Shown here: in pieces, positions 45,661-58,713 of the stretch | Numbering within the stretch: position 1 is the stretch's first letter | Layout of the letters: the number at the start of each line of letters is the position of its first letter | The notes under the pieces: model-generated | What the model was told of the DNA's origin: nothing | What the model saw: the letters and a program-made list of their open reading frames with translations, nothing else | The model's database searches: none | Position numbers and translations under genes: made by a program | Source of the DNA: Platynereis dumerilii | Taxonomy: Eukaryota; Annelida; Polychaeta; Phyllodocida; Nereididae | Direction of reading: 5' to 3' | DNA length: 64,000 nt | Assembly: GCA_026936325.1 (NCBI GenBank) | Contig: JAPTHN010000011.1 | Coordinates: forward strand, 38,908,629 to 38,972,628

Positions 45661-48600
45661 CTACAAAAATAGAGGACTTAGGCATCAACTTGTAAACATC
45701 CTAATAGAAGCCAGTTGGACACTATAAGCCACTAGCTTCAACCTGACTATGATGTCAATGTTCATTCTGTAACCAAAGAAATTGTTGTATCAATCAAATA
45801 ATTAGTCACGTGGAGAGACAGCATTTTAAGAGATTCTTGATGATTTATCAGGCTTTGTTTCTTTACTGGGCAACATCATGTAATCAAGCACCCATTCAAC
45901 ATACTATCTGCTCACTGGCACTTGCCAAGAAGAACCGTAGACCACACCAATCAAAATTGTCCGAAAAAAAGGAGGTTCAAAACAGCTGCTCAGAAAAGAA
46001 ATACACCTTGACAAATTTATCAAGGATCTCTTAGGCCTCCAGTATATTTTATCCGATGACCAAACCTGTGAGAACTTACTCTTGTTTTCTCTTTCATTTT
46101 GACCCGTCCTTCGGGAAGAAGGTAAGCTCCAAATAACTTGCCATGTTACTGCTCCAGTTATGCTAATTTAGTCAACGTCATGGTTCTGCAACAGATAACA
46201 AGAAACAGTCATGTTAGAAGCGTTCAGCTCAACTAGGTTGGGTCCAAGATGACATCAAGATTTCAGAAAGACAGACGTACATGCTGAAGTTTTACAAATT
46301 GTGACAACCTGTCCCTGTGAAAACCAGCCCTGACCTCCCCTTCAAATTTACTTTTTTTTCAGTTGCATACAAGATGCTTTTGTTCCTTAAAAGAAACTGC
46401 AAATTCTGGAATTGTTTGGTTCAGGCTTTCAGGTTTTTATTTGTTGGGCAATCAGCTTGCTTTTTAAACTGCATCGTGTCAGCTTTATTGTAACATTGAT
46501 TTTTGGATATTGTCTTTTGTAAAGCAAACAATCTTCATCATGTTGACAGTCCATTATGACCAATTCAACACCACAACTAAAAGACACAGGTGTCAGAAGT
46601 TTTGATGAAGTATGTATCTAATTTTTGAACAAAAGATTTTGAAAAAATAACTAAGAGTAAACATGTAGTTAGTAAAATTTGTCAAACTGGCAACAAGGTG
46701 CTTTATGAATAAGAGTAATTTCCATTTTACATAGCAAATTTCCATTTTACATAGCATGCAGTCCTTTCACCTTGGCCACTGCTGCCAAAACTCCTATCTA
46801 TCTTTGTCAGCCTCAATTTTACAAATGTGGCAGGGCATGGTCTGATAAGTGTGAGCAGTAACGACATCCAGCCCCTCGCTCATCTTTTGTAATGTGATCG
46901 CCCATTGTCAGACGGCCAGCCATCTTGAGAGCGGCTTTCATTGCTCTCTTATGAGCACAATGACCGCTCAGGTTACTGACCTCTTCATCAGAATGTCTCT
47001 TCGATTACAAATGCTTCCAACTCATTTCCTATGTATTGCATTTTTTAGTTTAATATTTTCCAAGATTAATCATGCAGTCCTCTCTTTTACTATATAAAAT
47101 ACATATATAACATGTGTAAATTTGGTAAGAATGTGATTTTTAATGAATGTATGAAGCCAAAATCTTGGGTATAATGTGCACTTGGTAATTTGCCTGCATG
47201 CAATTGTTTAGTCACCCATGGTCCTAATTGCCCATTGGCCATTGGAAGCTCTACCATCAAGTAAACACCTTGCGTAGGGAGGTAACTTATATCACAGCAA
47301 TCAATTCTAAAGCTCCACATTTGTAGTTTTGCTTCACAATCAATAATGCTTCAAGGTGTTTACCTTTTTGTTCCAAGATGAATTTTGACAATCAGCTTTT
47401 GTACAAGTCCAGAATTCTTATCACCTTAAACATCTGTGACTTTAGCAGTTTCCATTTACACACTAACACACTTGCAATACCAATTAGGCCACCCTTGGCA
47501 ACTTTACAGTTTCAGTTGACTAGTTGTCTATATTTTCATATATTGATTGAAATACATATTCGCTACATGGACAAAGATATTGCATAAAGAGCAGGCTGGC
47601 ACTGCTTTGGGAACATGGATCTTTCAGGAGGTTTACACTGAATTTGGTGGTAGGAGGCCCCAAGAGATGTTGGGGCCATATGGTTTTCCTAATGCTGACC
47701 AAAGGGCAAGTCTAACCTGGCAAATCTCTTCAAAGCAACTCATCACTTAATAATCTGGTTTGTCTGCTATTGCACCATAAATACTGAATTAGGGGCAACC
47801 GTCTTCGATGTGAGTGAATGATGGTGTGATAAATCATGATGAGAATATCTTAAACCAGCAGTCTGTCATGATCAGGTGGTTGTATTGGATTACTTTTCAC
47901 ACCTTTGCAACTAACACATTACCAAGAAATTTCCAAATCTGTATAGTGTCAAATGCAGAGTGATATGATATTTATCTGAAATAGCAATTTGCCAATATTC
48001 GACTGCATAATGCATATGGCAATTATCATCTATCATTATTTCCACTTCCCATTGGACTATTTGTTCAATTTATTTTCCACCACAGAGCATGCTTTATTTC
48101 TTATCCTGTGCAACAACATCGCAACATGGGTGCTTCTACAAGAAAATATTGTAGGTGACACCACATGTCAAACAATGATAAACAGCATGAATAATATATT
48201 TCAATGCAATGCATTTTTCATACCTCATATATGTCATCTTTGGTTACAGGAAAGACTTTTCTTATTTCTTAAGGACCAAGGCAAAAAACCAAGCCCTGAT
48301 GCCACATGTTACTGATTCACATAATCCTGCTGGGATTTCATTCCATGGATGCAATAGTTGCAATATCTAAGTTATCTTGGCATCGCATGCCTCTAGCATC
48401 CAAAGGAAAACCTAGTAAGTCACATTTTGGGCCAAATTGAGATAAGGTCAAAATAGGACTTCCGAGACATGTTTCTATGTTTTTTTTAAGTCCATCTCTT
48501 ACTGCAAGGGCTGAAATTTAAAAGTCAATTTTCACAGAAACTCCAAAATGTGCCTTACTAGGTTTTCCCTTTGGACGCTAGGCCTGTATTGTGGATGCAT

Positions 48601-50896
48601 TGTGCAACTGACTTCAGTGCAAGTCTTTCTTGCGCCTCTGACTGCGGAAATGTGGAATGTTGCAAGCAAAACATTCATGTGAGTAGTCACAGCTGGATGA
48701 ATAATGGAGTGAGCAACAAAACCAGTATAAATCCTAGTCCAAGGCATGATACAATATTGATGTAGTATTGCAGTAATCCTGGCTGCATATCATCCACACC
48801 AATGACCATCCACCTGGCACAAAGTGTACTTGTCCATCACACTTCCAAAAATTGACCATCACAAATTTGAAGAGCAAAATAATTTAAATATTGCAATTAA
48901 AATACTGTAACCAGTTGTATGAAGCATCACAGCCTTTTTACTGTGCGTATTGATTTTTCAAAGAATTGGGTGGGCTTGTGGGTATCCAGTATAGCTCCCC
49001 CTTGAACACTTTGGGGACTGCTGATGTTCTTCCAAAGCCTCAGCAAAGGAAATGTATATATACATTTTTTGGAAGTGAATATGATGCAGACATACTACAA
49101 TTTAGACCTCCCTTCCACAGCTATAGAGGTCAGAAAGATTACCATATTCAATACATCAGTACTAGGAAAAGAGACTATTGTCATTTCTGTCAAATAGATC
49201 AATGCATCAGAAGGTCAGAAAGCAAAAGCACAAACACAACAGGATAACTAAATGGCAAGATACATTACACAAATGCTATGTTGAATTGCTGATGCTATAA
49301 TCTGTAATCGTATGTAACTTCAAACTTATATTAGCTTGTAGATTTTTAAGAATACTGATGTCGCTCAACTATTTACACCTTGCCATACTACAAACAATTT
49401 TAAACATGCAATGAGGGAAGTAGTTTTTGGTATTATTACTCTGTTCTTAAGAAGCTCTTGTTTGCTAAAATACAGAAGGTAGCTTTATCTGTGGGAGAAC
49501 TGCAACCAAGGTGACATACCAATTACTGTATTCCACTGTATAACATGTTTCTATATGAATTAATATTACCGCATGGAATATAATTCTTGAGACAAAGAGA
49601 GCTTGTCACCTCAGGACAATAAAGCAGTTTTGCTTCTTCGGCAAGTCTTTTTTGTTGAATCCCGGTGGATTAACATGTACATGGATGCAAAATTGCATAT
49701 TTTCAAAGTGCAACTAAATACTTGCAGAAGTTCTATTGTGCTTCCTTTGGCTTCTTTTGCTCCTTTTGCCACATTGAATGTTTAAACTTCCTTGACAAGG
49801 TCCCATCAAGAAATAACCTTGGGCAAAGTTAACAGAATCCTTTAACCACAAAATCTGGCATGTGAAACTGCATTCATGAAAAATAAAATCTGTGCAAATG
49901 GAAAAAACAAGCCAAGGTTGACATGCGATGTGTAAATTTCTTTCCTTTAGTTTCATACACTTTGCTTTTGTTCCCTTACACTGGGATGCTTTATATCAAA
50001 GTCTATATACAGTGCAATTGTTGGATTCCTTCAGTGTCATCAAATATCAGAAAGAGGTTTAATTGCCTCATTGTGTTTTGTAAGAGCTGTACCACCTAAG
50101 CAGGTTCAGATCCAGTTTGAAAGTGATATATGATGAATGTAAATGTGTTGCTTTGGGTCTATAGATCTCTAGAAATACATCGATATTTTTTTTGAACCAG
50201 TCATATTTTGGACTTATTATTTTCTTTGAAAATAAGGTGCCGGATCCACACACTTATAATCGGATACTAAATATAGTATTATACTAGCCTAGTTACCTTT
50301 ATTTGATCATGCTACTTTGAAAAACTCTGTTACAAGCCACTGCATTTTATTTCAAAGTGTCATATCGTCAATTCGTCATGCAATGCAATTTACAAGAAAC
50401 CAAATCCCATGTTAATTATTTTCTTTAGTTTAAGAGTATACAAATACATGTATAATCGCTCCCACAGGCAAGGCCCAGAAGGTGCTAAATAGAACTATGA
50501 TCTCAATTTTACCATTAGTACACAAACGAGCTTTATCCCTCAGGCTTCCACAAAACTTAGTTTTCTCATCTATCTCCATCAGGTATGTCTTTTGACAAGT
50601 ACCTGTATGGTTGACAATGCACTTATAAGAGAGGGCAATTTGTCATCCAGCCCTTAAATCATCTTTTGTTATGTGTGAGCCCATTGTCAGACAGCCAAGC
50701 ACCTGAGATTGGCTTTCATTGCTCTGTTATGTGCACAATGACTTCCCAGGCAACTGACCCAGGGGCCAGGGAGGCATCAGGATGTCTCTTAGCTTACATA
50801 TTCATTATTCAGTTCCATCCGCCTCTCATCCCTAAACTATATATATATAGAATTTTATTCGACATCTGAATATCATCAAGATACATGTGTCATAAA

Positions 50897-51704
50897 CAGT
50901 GTTGTGCTCGTTACTCAGTCAGAGTAACTAGTTACATATTACATATTACTTTTATAAAATGTAATATGATCCGTTACATATTACTTTGAAAATTGGAAAA
51001 AAGTAATAATATTACATATTATAATATTACTTATTACATTGGCTTATTTTGTCGCATTTAATTAATAATATTGGCAAATGATGAGAACAGGTCCTTGAAG
51101 ATTGTTGTAAGAACACCTTAGAATCCCCTGCACAAAATGATAGGCCTACTAGTATACCTACCAGACATTAAACTGACACTTATTTAAATTCCAGATATAG
51201 CTTGATTCTATTCCACTCCTGGTCCTCTACCTCCCCACCCCCAACCTCCTGGTACAAGCAACAATCCAATATCTCATTTGACTATATAGGTGGAGCCACC
51301 AGTACTGCAAACAGCATGAAAAGCTTAGGGTAGCTGCTACCTCACTCTAACTATGTTTTTGCAATCTTCACTTATGAATAGTAAATCCAATTTAAAATGA
51401 ACACCTAGTCTATGGCACGAGATTGTCAAATACCTCAAAAAAGAGCAAATATCAACAAATATCAGATAGAAGCAGTTAACTGAAATGTGGACATAATCTG
51501 ACTGCAAATTAACATGTGGGATATCCGCAAATATGCTGTTGACCAGGTGATGAAGTAACGTGAAAGTAACGGAGCTTAATCGAGCAAGTAACTGTAATAA
51601 TATTACTTTGATTGTGCAAGTAATGCGTTATATTACTGAGTTACTCACTTTAGTAATAATATTACATAACGCAATCCGTTACTAACGCGTTAGTCGCATC
51701 ACTG
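50897..51704. mobile_element. hAT non-autonomous element, 808 bp
   Basis: Ends cagtgttgtgctcgttact and the complementary gcatcactg, of the hAT CAGTG type, with exact 8-bp duplications gtcataaa at 50889-50896 and 51705-51712. The ends are rich in tattac/gttac words that pair with each other. No transposase frame. It sits in a short AT-rich fragment (about 50843-50896) that is also absent from copy 1 and resembles 42580-42640. Confidence 0.9.
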
Positions 51705-52179
51705 GTCATAAATATATATCATCTGTCCAAATTCCCATTGTTGTGATCAACATTTCGTCTGCTGCCGACTGAAAAAATATAGCTCTGACATTTAGCCAGC
51801 TGTCAAGAAATTGAATATCGTAAAAAATGATACCTCAGGGTTTTGAAATGTAAAGCTATATTTGATTAGTTTCAAAAGGAATTTTTTTAGCCGATGCCCA
51901 GGCCCTTAGCAATACAAGGTATGTGAAGTAACTTACTTGCCATAGGCGGATATATGTTCACCACCAAGAGTCCACCAGGTGGATTTGTCAATGAAAATAA
52001 GGAAACATGTGTGAAGACACATCATCAAAGTTTGTGCACTTTTGGGGAAACCCTGGGCTAAATTTAGACATGTTGGGGAAATGTCAGTGTGACCTTGCTG
52101 CAGCTGAGATTCCCAGAAAAGGCCACAACTGCAAGATCTTTTAGAGCTGCCAATAGCACAGATCATCTGTCAGATGGTT

Positions 52180-52860
52180 AAATAAATATTGTGGCGACCA
52201 GCCAGCTGTCAAAAATGACAACCGGAAGTAAAATTCCGCTAAATTAACGCCTAAAGATGCTGACACATTTCGGACAGTTCCACAGCTTACAGGGCACCTA
52301 GAGACTTGGGGATTGGAGCAAAATTCGTCTAAAATAATTCCTAATATGAAAAAAATAGTTTCAGACAGATAAAACCCCAAAAACAGATCCAAACGAGCCA
52401 TTTCGCGCACAAAAAAAACATCGCGATTCTTCAACTTTCAACACCACTCAGGCTGATGCATTCTACGTCCGAAAAATGACTAAAATAAGTTAACAGTCGA
52501 CCAAAACTGACTCAACAAGACAACAAAACCTTGATGAACTAATTTCTCAACATACCCCAAGCTTATCCTTCTTCAAAATCGCCGAAATAGGCCCAGAAAG
52601 ACGGGTCTTCGTCGCAAATCATTGCTGACCTCGAAATGACACCAGAACTAGGTCACTCAGACCAGAACCGGGTCAAGTGGGCGTGGCTTGCGGCGCCAAA
52701 GTTGATAAAGGGGGGCCAGCGCCGTGCTCGAGATCCATTCGTCTGCTGACTGCCAGGCTGTCAAGATGTGAGAAAATAGAGAAAATAGCTAAAATCCCTG
52801 CTTCAGAGCCAAGAAGGAGCTCAGAAATTATGCAGTCAGCCCAAGAAAATAGCTTTAAAC
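52180..52860. promoter_or_regulatory. CpG-enriched promoter-like segment
   Basis: Clearly richer in CpG than its surroundings (for example cgcgcac, catcgcg, ggcgccaaag, gctcgag). It has a consensus ETS-type site CCGGAAGT at 52222-52229. Open frames point away on both strands: minus 52434-52141, and plus from about 52630 to the element at 52863. It could be the promoter region of a moved or old host gene. No coding exon is proven. Confidence 0.3.
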
Positions 52861-52883
52861 TAGAGTCAAGGATGGCATATCCG

Positions 52884-53100
52884 CAGTGGTGTAGCTAGGA
52901 AATTTTCCAGGGGGGGCAAAATATTCAAGTCAGCGATGGAAATGGAATATTTTTGTTGGGGGAGCTATTATCGCTGTCGCGGCAGAGGCGCGCCATCGGC
53001 AAAATGCAACATTTGATGACAATGTAATCATTTCTTTCTTGGTCAGGATGGAGCCAGGGGGGCGACCGCCCCCCCTGCCCCCCCTGTAGCTACGCCACTG
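52884..53100. mobile_element. hAT MITE, 217 bp
   Basis: Ends cagtggtgtagctagg and gtagctacgccactg, with exact 8-bp duplications catatccg at 52876-52883 and 53101-53108. It is nested in the left inverted repeat of the 52863-55636 element, so it is younger than that element. Confidence 0.93.
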
Positions 53101-53683
53101 CATATCCGTCCAGGATGGTAAATCAGTCCACCCTCCATTATAGGGGTATTTTCACATTTAGCTACATTTATTGCAGTTGTGTGAGTTGCATAATTAAGGA
53201 AAACTCGTTTCCAATCAATTATGCCGTTTTTATTGCGTTGACAGCATTTTAAATGACTTTTGAGGTCCTTTTAAAACCTGAAGACAAAATACTATGAAAT
53301 CCAGTGACGTCATCACAGCCATTTTGTCATACAGAGAGTTGCACTTTGTTGGCTTTATTTCCATCAACAAAAAAAGTATTAAAGGTAAATAACTGTTGCA
53401 TGAGACGAATAATTGTATTATTCATGTAGGGTTTCTTAAAGAACTTAATTACAACACTAAGAAAGGAGATACAAAGAAAATAAAAGTGGACGGATTTACC
53501 ATCATTTTTTTAAAACTGGTTTGATTGGGTGATTGTAAATCCGTCCACCTACTTCAAATGTTATTTAAAGGTACTTTTATGACTTTTAATATTTATAAAT
53601 GGCATAATACTGATTTAAGAAATTAGAATTAGCAATGACACCACTTCATGGGGTAAAAATGTTTCTCAAATTGTGATTGAGGC

Positions 53684-53932
53684 CAGGGGTGCCGGAAGGA
53701 AATGAAGGCGGCAGGGGCGGTCGGTCGAGAAAGGGCCAATCTAATTCGCGCGACAAAAATTTAATGTAGCGGCAATAATAATTTTGAATATTTACTTCAA
53801 ATTTTTGCTTAAATTCACTGTAAATGGCTTAATAGCTTTTTTTCTTTTAGATCAAAAGGGCAACTTTGCCCCCCCTGCCCCTCCTGGCCAAGGGCAGGAG
53901 GGGCAATTGCCCCCCCTGTTCCGGCACCCTTG
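53684..53932. mobile_element. hAT MITE, 249 bp
   Basis: Ends caggggtgccggaa and ttccggcacccttg, with exact 8-bp duplications attgaggc at 53676-53683 and 53933-53940. The interior is GC-rich with runs of ccccctg. Nested in the 52863-55636 element. Confidence 0.92.
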
Positions 53933-54869
53933 ATTGAGGCAGTCAATTGAAATTCGTGATGGTTAACTGAACATAGATCTGTTATTTAATTCTTCTATTA
54001 TAAGTGAAATCAGCACCCAATGTTCTAATATCGACAGAAGATTCTATTTGAAAGTTAAATAATACCATGGATCTATAACTTAACAGGATAGAACACTCCA
54101 TTTGGTCATGATCCATTTGCTTAATTTTATGTTTTACACAGAATTGTGCCAAAATCTTCTGAAGAAAATTCAAAAAATCCTTTGAATTTCGCGGTATTAG
54201 CCCCTGTGCTAATGGTCTCTTTATTACCCTCGGTAGCCTTTCATCCAATCAGTGTCTCGCCCGCACAATTCAAAACCCTTACCCTTCTTCCAGCCCTGCC
54301 TTGAACCCCCTGTCAAGTCCATGCATCAAAATTGAGGGATCCAAAGTTTCTGAATATTGATTGATCCTATAAAATCAGTCTTTTAGAGACCTACAAGTCA
54401 GTTTTTTTCCCGAAAAATTAGGACCATTATAACCCATGATTCTTAATTATTAAAGTTAAAAGTGAGGAAAAAACTAATGAAAATAGTCTTTATTAAACCT
54501 GTCATATCTCGACAGGGACATGTTTGGCGAATTTGACATTTTGGGATATTAAACTTTAAATATTAGTTGATATGATAGGCCACATTAGAAAAGTGCGCAA
54601 GGGTGCGCACATTGTGAATTTTAAGCACATAAAGTACCAATCAGGCCAAGACAGAATCTGATAATTCTTTAAAAAAAATGTTATTTTAACACAACAAACT
54701 GACATTTCTGGATACTAACATTGTCTTTGGCTGATACAGATATTTTTACAACCACGTTTTATGTTTTAAATGACATTTGAAGATAAGCAATCGTTATACA
54801 ATCAAAACATATATGTTTTTTTATGATGACATTTAATAAACACCCAGCAGCCCACATCTACATAGAAAG

Positions 54870-54883
54870 ACGATAGATAGATG

Positions 54884-54956
<73 letters not shown>

Positions 54957-55100
54957 CTAAATAGAAAGCTAGACAGATAGATATAGATAGGTTGGTTGGT
55001 TGGTTAGTTGATTGATTGATTGATCAATTGATTGATTGATTGATTGATCGATCGATTCATAGATCTATTGATAGCTTGATAGCTAGACATATACATACAG
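54870..55100. repeat. (GATA)n / (GATT)n microsatellite
   Basis: A GATA tetranucleotide run followed by GGTT and GATT blocks, the same sequence class on the opposite strand as the (CTAT)n tract at 24132-24460. Confidence 0.93.
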
Positions 55101-55638
55101 ATAGATAGATATAAACATTTCTTATTTCTTACAATGCTAAACAGAGGAATTGTTGTGATATTTAGCCACTGGAGACCGTTAGGAGGGTCATTAGATCACT
55201 AAAATGTCATTAAGAAGGGGTTTTTTAACTAATAGTTGTGATATTTCACACATCGTTATAGTCTCATGAGAGACGCTGAGTGAACCTTTGATATAGCCGG
55301 CCGTGCCCTCTTCCCCTTATAGCTCTATGATAATACAAAACTACAAGATATCATAAGATATGATAGATATATATGCTACATAATGCCCTGTGGACGGATT
55401 TACCATCCTTACTGGACGGATTTAGCAGCAACCTGGACGGATTTAGATGCCCTAACCTTCATTTTTTGTTGCCATGGTTTCACCAAAAATCATTTGAATA
55501 TTTTACTTTCTTTTTCTGCCAGTTATAGTACGGAATGTTCCCTTTCCAATGTACCCATTTTAATTTTTGCATCTTATACCATTTTCCTGGTAATGCAGTT
55601 TTAGCCAAAAGTGGACGGATTTACCCTCCTTGACTCTA

Positions 55639-55920
55639 CAGAATGCAAGGGTGACAATTTCTAATTTTCAAGACCTCAACAGTGTGAATTTCCAAACAAG
55701 TCTTCAGCCTGCGGTTCCCAGTGTAAAACCGCGTGCCTCCCAAGCACAACCTCAAGAGGATTCAGGCGTTGAAACAAAGACAATAAACTTTAATTCCTTG
55801 AAATTATTAGCCCTCGCAGCGACTTTGGACCTCCATGCAGTTCTCCCGTGCAGAAACTTTTATCGTTTGGATTTGGGACTTTATCGTGTTGGTCAGAATT
55901 CTAAAAGAAAGACAATTTGA
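55639..55920 (+). other. open frame beside the TA-flanked element, unknown
   Basis: About 93 codons are open up to a stop at 55920, without an ATG at its start. The composition is less AT-rich than the surroundings and gives a Ser/Gln/Pro-rich stretch. The plus-strand open frame left of the element (about 52630-52860) has the same phase once one TA is counted, so the element may have entered a once continuous reading frame. I recognise no domain and it may be chance. Confidence 0.25.
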
Positions 55921-56368
55921 CATATTTATGCAATTCCATCACCAGAAGATCATCTTACGTTGTTGATGAAATTTGTTGTGAATAAATCCATATGCAACCA
56001 CGCTACCCGAGTTACGTCACAATATAATAGACAGACAGAAGATCTGTAGAGCGGTATATAGGTAGAAAGGCTATGAAAGAGATCAAACATGAAGGAACTT
56101 GCAGCATTGAATTGAAGCTGTCAATGGAATTCTCATCAACTCCTCAACAAATCTCTTTTCAAAATCCCATTATCTAGCAAAACAAATTATAACTACAAAT
56201 ATCGGCTATATTTTTTTCCGAAAAAAATTTTCTTGTTTATCTTAAACTTAGACGTTTTGTGTATCACACTGAAGTTTTAACTCCTGAGAATTTTCTGACG
56301 CATTTCAAGTTGCATCAAGGTCAAAAGATTAATTTTTTTGATTTATTCATTTCCAGTAAGGGCAACTG

Positions 56369-56507
56369 AAAGACCCTGGGCATCCCTGAATTAATAGGGT
56401 ATGTGCCAGACTCACAGTCTTCTCATCTCATCATCATACGGCGATTGCCCACCTCGATATAGCCCACTAAGGTGCTGCAGAGGCGTAAAACACAAACAAA
56501 CAAACAA
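56369..56507 (+). mobile_element. short SINE-like retroposon with (CAAA)n tail
   Basis: 139 bp ending in an acaaacaaacaaac tail and flanked by imperfect 22-bp direct repeats starting tcatttccagtaa (56347-56368 and 56508-56529). Copy 1 of the duplication has this sequence only once (about 19000-19020). Tail and long duplications are hallmarks of LINE-mediated retroposition. The body is unlike the tRNA SINEs in this window and shows no clear pol III boxes. Confidence 0.75.
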
Positions 56508-58713
56508 TCATTTCCAGTAAAGATAACTGTGTTTCTATGATATGCAGCAATCCATATTTGCAAACTTAACATGAGAATTGATACTATCCCATTGGTACTA
56601 AGTATAACTGGAGCTCTTTCTGTTATAATATATTTGTAATTATTCAGCCTTTTCCAGCGTTTTCATTCGATGACTTATGAAAGTATATTAAGATAAAGGT
56701 ATGTACTGAATGATCAATAAAAATGTGAAACAGTCTCTTCTTTTTTTATGACAAGTGATTATTATGATTTTTTACTGGATTGATCTGATTTTGGTTCCAA
56801 GAGAAAGACCAAACTATACATGATGGATGCTCTGTGGTTTTTGCTTCCAGTTTGGGATCTCTTTAATAATGATTCCCATGATGTATATTAGCCTATATAC
56901 AGCCATGATAAGTTATCTCTTTTGGATGTGGCATCGCCTTGTATTGCTAAATTGTGGCCAAAATATGCATCTGACTTTACCACAAATCCTGCTCAGAACC
57001 AGCCTTCCTGTAGAATACATGTGCTGCATATGATCATTAAAATTCAACAATAAACTTTATACATCCGTTACTCTTCAAAATCACGACCCAGAACTTGCTA
57101 ACTTGATATTATGATATAGCATAACAATAGCCCAATTCTCTGAAAGCTATATGAAGTAGCCAGCACATCTCTACTGCTCCTGTTTTTCTGGAGGTTGTTG
57201 GACTGTTCGATCGGATATAGCTACATATACTTTTCATCAGATAGCAGGAAGGCAATACCAAATAGACAAAAAGATAGTTGAGACCACTGTTCTACTGTTC
57301 CTTCTATGTTGCATTGATTTAAATGCTATCTTCTTCTTGGTTATATATATTGCAATTTGTTCCTTCAAGACTATCCAAAATAAATAGACCAATTTCACTG
57401 AACCTTCCCAAAATCACTACCAGGAAATTACTACAATCTTGTTTGATTGTAAGTTTCAATGACTTGCTACCAAATGGTCCAGTCTATGCATGTGCTACTA
57501 AGATGAAGTATTTACACGTAGGCCTATATACAGTGATTTTAATGGTTCCTTGTAGGCTTCTAAACTTTGATGCTATGTGAAATTAAAATAAGTGTCATAG
57601 AATAATAAAACTGTTTTCGGAGGCCATTTTTTAGGTTATTCGGCGAAAAGAGTCTACATATGTCCAAATTGTGTTTCCTCAGCCTGCATTGAGATTACAC
57701 ATATCTCTCATAGATCTGCATTGTGAGGAGGGGCTGATATTACTGAATAATACAACAAGTAACAGGATCATGTCCTTGCATTCTGTTGTGCTTTGCATCA
57801 GATAGCTTTGCTGCAATGCCATGAGAGTGTACTAGCATGCCTATTTGCACAGAGGTCAGTGAAGATTATTTTGTTCAATACCTCAGCATTTGGTAGATTT
57901 TCCTGATTACGTGCACTCACATAGATCAATACCAATCTAGAAGTAAATGTCAGGAAGTCAGGAAGAAAAAGCACAAAACATTTTCTGATCAAATTGAAAG
58001 GGAGAGATATTCAAAATTCAATGTGTCTTACAACTTCCCATTGTACCGATGTATGATCATGGGCAGTCAAAACCAAAATTCTGATTTGCTTATATCCAAG
58101 CAGCATGATTGTGGCAGGATATACCACCCAAAAATGTATGCAATATTATATGAAGAAGCTTGCTGAAGTTGTTTGCCACTGAGATAGAAAAGAGCCAGTC
58201 TTCGTCTGTTGGATGACAAGTAAACATTGACGGTGTCATGTCAGATAGTCAATTCCGCTGTATAAACTCTTCCCCAACTTGGAAGATACATTTTTCTGCA
58301 GACTTTTCTGCAGACTGAACAACTTTTATTGCAAAACCGAGTTCATGATTAGGTTTACAACAAACATTTCTGTGTGATTGTGCTGGAAACTCCATGGGGA
58401 AAAATAATAAGTGCACTTATAGCTTAACTGGTAATACATGAGTTGAATATTGTTTGAGCAATAGCCAATCTTCTGAAAAATGCATTTGTAAAATAAAAAT
58501 AATAAAATTTTCCTGTACAGCCTTAATACCTGATGTAATGGTTTGGATGACAATGACATAATGTGCTTGTGAAATGACCTCCTGCATGTGCTTCTTTCTC
58601 TTTCTTCTTTATAACTTGGCTAGGTGTCCCAAATATCTCAAGTGAAACAAACAGGACTAATGACAAATTTGGTGTTTCATCCAGTGTAGTGTTGAAAATG
58701 CACTTGGTGTTAG

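Larger units (their letters stand above)
52863..55636. mobile_element. TA-flanked element with GGACGGATTTA repeats, 2.8 kb
   Basis: Ends gagtcaaggatgg and the complementary form of gagtcaaggagggtaaatcc, flanked by TA (52861-52862 and 55637-55638). The word ggacggattta or its complement recurs near both ends and inside: about 53104, 53489, 53536, 55392, 55412, 55433 and 55612, including three in tandem. Such subterminal repeats are typical transposase-binding sites. It contains no transposase frame and has itself been hit by two hAT MITEs and a microsatellite expansion. Confidence 0.75.
51886..56238. other. 4.35-kb insertion specific to duplication copy 2
   Basis: Copy 1 joins ggaattttttaatctt directly at 18875-18893. 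Here the same flanks are 4.35 kb apart. The segment contains a CpG-richer part, a TA-flanked element with two nested hAT MITEs, and a microsatellite. The inner ends share only a short inverted word (agccgat/atcggct), not enough to call it one transposon. It may be a translocated genomic fragment. A minus-strand open frame at 52141-52434 starts with a hydrophobic stretch but matches nothing I know. Confidence 0.6.

Noticed and set aside
52141-52434. 97-codon minus-strand frame with a signal-peptide-like start
   Set aside because: Hydrophobic start and CpG context are suggestive, but no domain, no homologue in memory and no confirmed splice sites. Kept only as a remark.
51886-56238. One single transposon covering the whole copy-2-specific insertion
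   Set aside because: The outermost ends share only about 8 inverted bases and no clear target duplication, so a single-element call is not supported.
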